In this document: positions 13,572 to 14,585 of the stretch, piece by piece
Position numbering within the stretch: the first letter of the stretch is position 1
Layout of the letters: every line of letters starts with the position of its first letter
Origin: Acidobacteriaceae bacterium
Lineage (GTDB): Bacteria > Acidobacteriota > Terriglobia > Terriglobales > Acidobacteriaceae
Direction: 5' to 3'
DNA length: 14,585 nucleotides
Assembly: GCA_003168235.1 (NCBI GenBank)
Contig: PMSZ01000411.1
Coordinates: 1-14,585 of the forward strand
Notes under the pieces: model-generated
Seen by the model: the letters and a program-made list of their open reading frames with translations, nothing else
What the model was told of the DNA's origin: nothing
Database searches by the model: none
Position numbers and translations under genes: made by a program

Positions 13572-14471
13572 ATGAGTGCAGCTCGAGCGCTGGCGTTAGA
13601 AGAAACGCCGCGTCGTTTGTTCCCCCGACATCCCATCAATGTTCCTCTGGATTTGATCGTGTTGCGGTCCGGAGTTCCCGAAAATCTACCCGGACGCTGT
13701 ACCGACATCAGCGAGGCTGGCGTGGGCGCGGTGGTAGCCGGAGAGATGGCCGCTGGCCAACAGGTGGCGGTTGAACTGCGGCTTCCGAATGTCGGCGTGC
13801 CGGTGCGGGCACGCGCGCGGGTGCGTTATCAATCGCGGCTGCATTGCGGCTTGGAATTTGTGGGGCTGTCGGTGGAACAGCGCGAGATGATCCGGTATTG
13901 GGTGTACCGGGCGGACGCGGGGGCAGTGGAGGTTAAGGAAGAAGAAAGAACTGAAGTTCCGGAAAAAAGTTCGGGAACAGAAGCTAACCTAACGGCGGCG
14001 AACCTAGTGGTTGCGGAAGCGACCGGTGTGCCCCGGCGGAGAGTTCGTGTAGGGCGGCGCGGACTTTATGTATTGCTCGCGTGCGTGATCGCGCTGGGCG
14101 CCCTGGGGTGGTGGCAGTGGCAACGGTCGTGGAGCGAACTGGAAACACACGCGCAGGCGGCGGGGCCGGGAGCGCGGAGATACGGTGAAACCCAAGTTTC
14201 TTTCGACACGATGCAGAACAGGATCGTGACGAAGGTTGAGCCGGTGTATCCCGAGGCAGCGCTGGCCGCTGGCACCGAAGGGTTGGTGGTGCTGGACGCG
14301 GTGATCGCTGCGGATGGCAGCGTGGGACGGTTGCGGACTGTCTCCGGACCAAGCGGGCTCGTGCAGTCGGCGACAGTAGCGGTGCAGGGTTGGAAATTCG
14401 AACCGTATCTTTATGACGGCAAGCCGGTCGCGGTAGAAACATCGATTGCTGTGGAGTTCCGGCTGAAGTGA
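13572..14471 (+). CDS. PilZ - transmembrane - TonB C-terminal domain fusion protein
   Basis: A 299-aa single-pass membrane protein. Residues 12-112 form a PilZ domain with R15xxxR19 (RRLFPR) and D45xS47xxG50 (DISEAG), the full c-di-GMP-binding signature, and a strand pair ending LHCGLEFVGLS. A charged linker (about 113-162) follows, then one membrane helix at about 163-180 (GLYVLLACVIALGALGWW) preceded by RRR/GRR, so the N-terminus is cytoplasmic by the positive-inside rule. The C-terminal part (217-299) is a TonB C-terminal domain: VEPVYPEAALAAGTEGLVVL, an ADGSVGRLRTVSG turn, and VQGWKFEPYLYDGKPV. TonB domains contact TonB-dependent outer-membrane transporters. The protein thus places a c-di-GMP sensor inside and a TonB-type domain in the periplasm. 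It lacks the Pro-rich span of true TonB, so reach across the periplasm is short. GGAGG at 13560-13564 fixes the start. Confidence 0.93.
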   Translation: MSAARALALEETPRRLFPRHPINVPLDLIVLRSGVPENLPGRCTDISEAGVGAVVAGEMAAGQQVAVELRLPNVGVPVRARARVRYQSRLHCGLEFVGLSVEQREMIRYWVYRADAGAVEVKEEERTEVPEKSSGTEANLTAANLVVAEATGVPRRRVRVGRRGLYVLLACVIALGALGWWQWQRSWSELETHAQAAGPGARRYGETQVSFDTMQNRIVTKVEPVYPEAALAAGTEGLVVLDAVIAADGSVGRLRTVSGPSGLVQSATVAVQGWKFEPYLYDGKPVAVETSIAVEFRLK

Positions 14472-14493
14472 TAGGACGTTAGCTAATCGAAAG

Positions 14494-14585
14494 CTAGTCG
14501 AATTTTTCGGCTTGGTCGAACGGCACGCCTCGCTGGTCTTTGGCGGAGATGAGCGGAGAGATACCCGGATCGCTGTCGAGTTGCC
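14494..14585 (-). CDS. 3' end of an unidentified gene, cut by the window edge
   Basis: On the minus strand 29 codons run open from the window edge to TAG at 14494-14496, ending ISAKDQRGVPFDQAEKFD. The composition looks like real protein and codon use resembles its neighbours. The 22-bp spacing to the convergent PilZ-TonB gene is plausible. Too short to name. Confidence 0.5.
   Translation of the reverse strand, partial: QLDSDPGISPLISAKDQRGVPFDQAEKFD

Noticed and set aside
13537..13572. 11-codon upstream frame overlapping the PilZ-TonB start by one base
   Set aside because: It has no ribosome-binding site of its own, and the GGAGG inside it already serves the main start.

Overview
The window looks like chromosomal DNA of a fairly GC-rich bacterium. 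I think a member of the Acidobacteriota (Koribacter/Terriglobia type) is most likely. That is inferred from the general look of the proteins, several PilZ-domain proteins close together, and heptanucleotide repeats between genes; nothing here is diagnostic of the taxon. It mixes housekeeping genes (dnaK, ffh, polA) with small accessory genes, several of them in decay.

Layout, left to right. (1) 1-1172: the 5' two thirds of dnaK on the minus strand, with a clear promoter at 1248-1276 that overlaps a HAIR-like (HspR-type) inverted repeat. (2) 1437-3290: an accessory patch on the plus strand. It holds a translationally coupled pair (unknown 133-aa protein plus PIN-domain toxin), a 147-aa hypothetical gene, and a ParD/ParE-type toxin-antitoxin pair of which both members are broken. 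(3) 3323-4186: a short-chain dehydrogenase. (4) 4326-7412: a tandem-PilZ protein (minus), a solitary BrnA-type antitoxin (minus) with its own operator-promoter, a perfect 18-bp parS-like palindrome (5546-5563), a structured intergenic region, and a chemotaxis transducer carrying a C-terminal PilZ domain. (5) 7469-10419, minus strand: a peroxiredoxin-like protein, ffh (SRP54 homologue) and a flavin reductase-like protein, with heptamer repeats and a large inverted repeat between them. (6) 10437-13379: polA. (7) 13572-14471: an unusual PilZ - membrane anchor - TonB C-terminal fusion. (8) The 3' tail of another minus-strand gene runs off the right end.

Two themes link the genes. First, three proteins carry four PilZ domains within about 10 kb: one soluble, one fused to a chemoreceptor, one fused to a TonB-like energy-transducing domain. 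Three of the four domains keep both c-di-GMP-binding motifs, so local wiring of c-di-GMP to chemotaxis and outer-membrane transport is plausible (inference). Second, there are three toxin-antitoxin traces in different states: an apparently intact pair, a decayed pair, and an antitoxin without its toxin. The parS-like site suggests that this segment lies in the origin-proximal ParB-binding domain of the chromosome.

No tRNA, rRNA, CRISPR array or complete insertion sequence was recognised. Strong intrinsic terminators (stem followed by a U-run) were not found at the gene ends.
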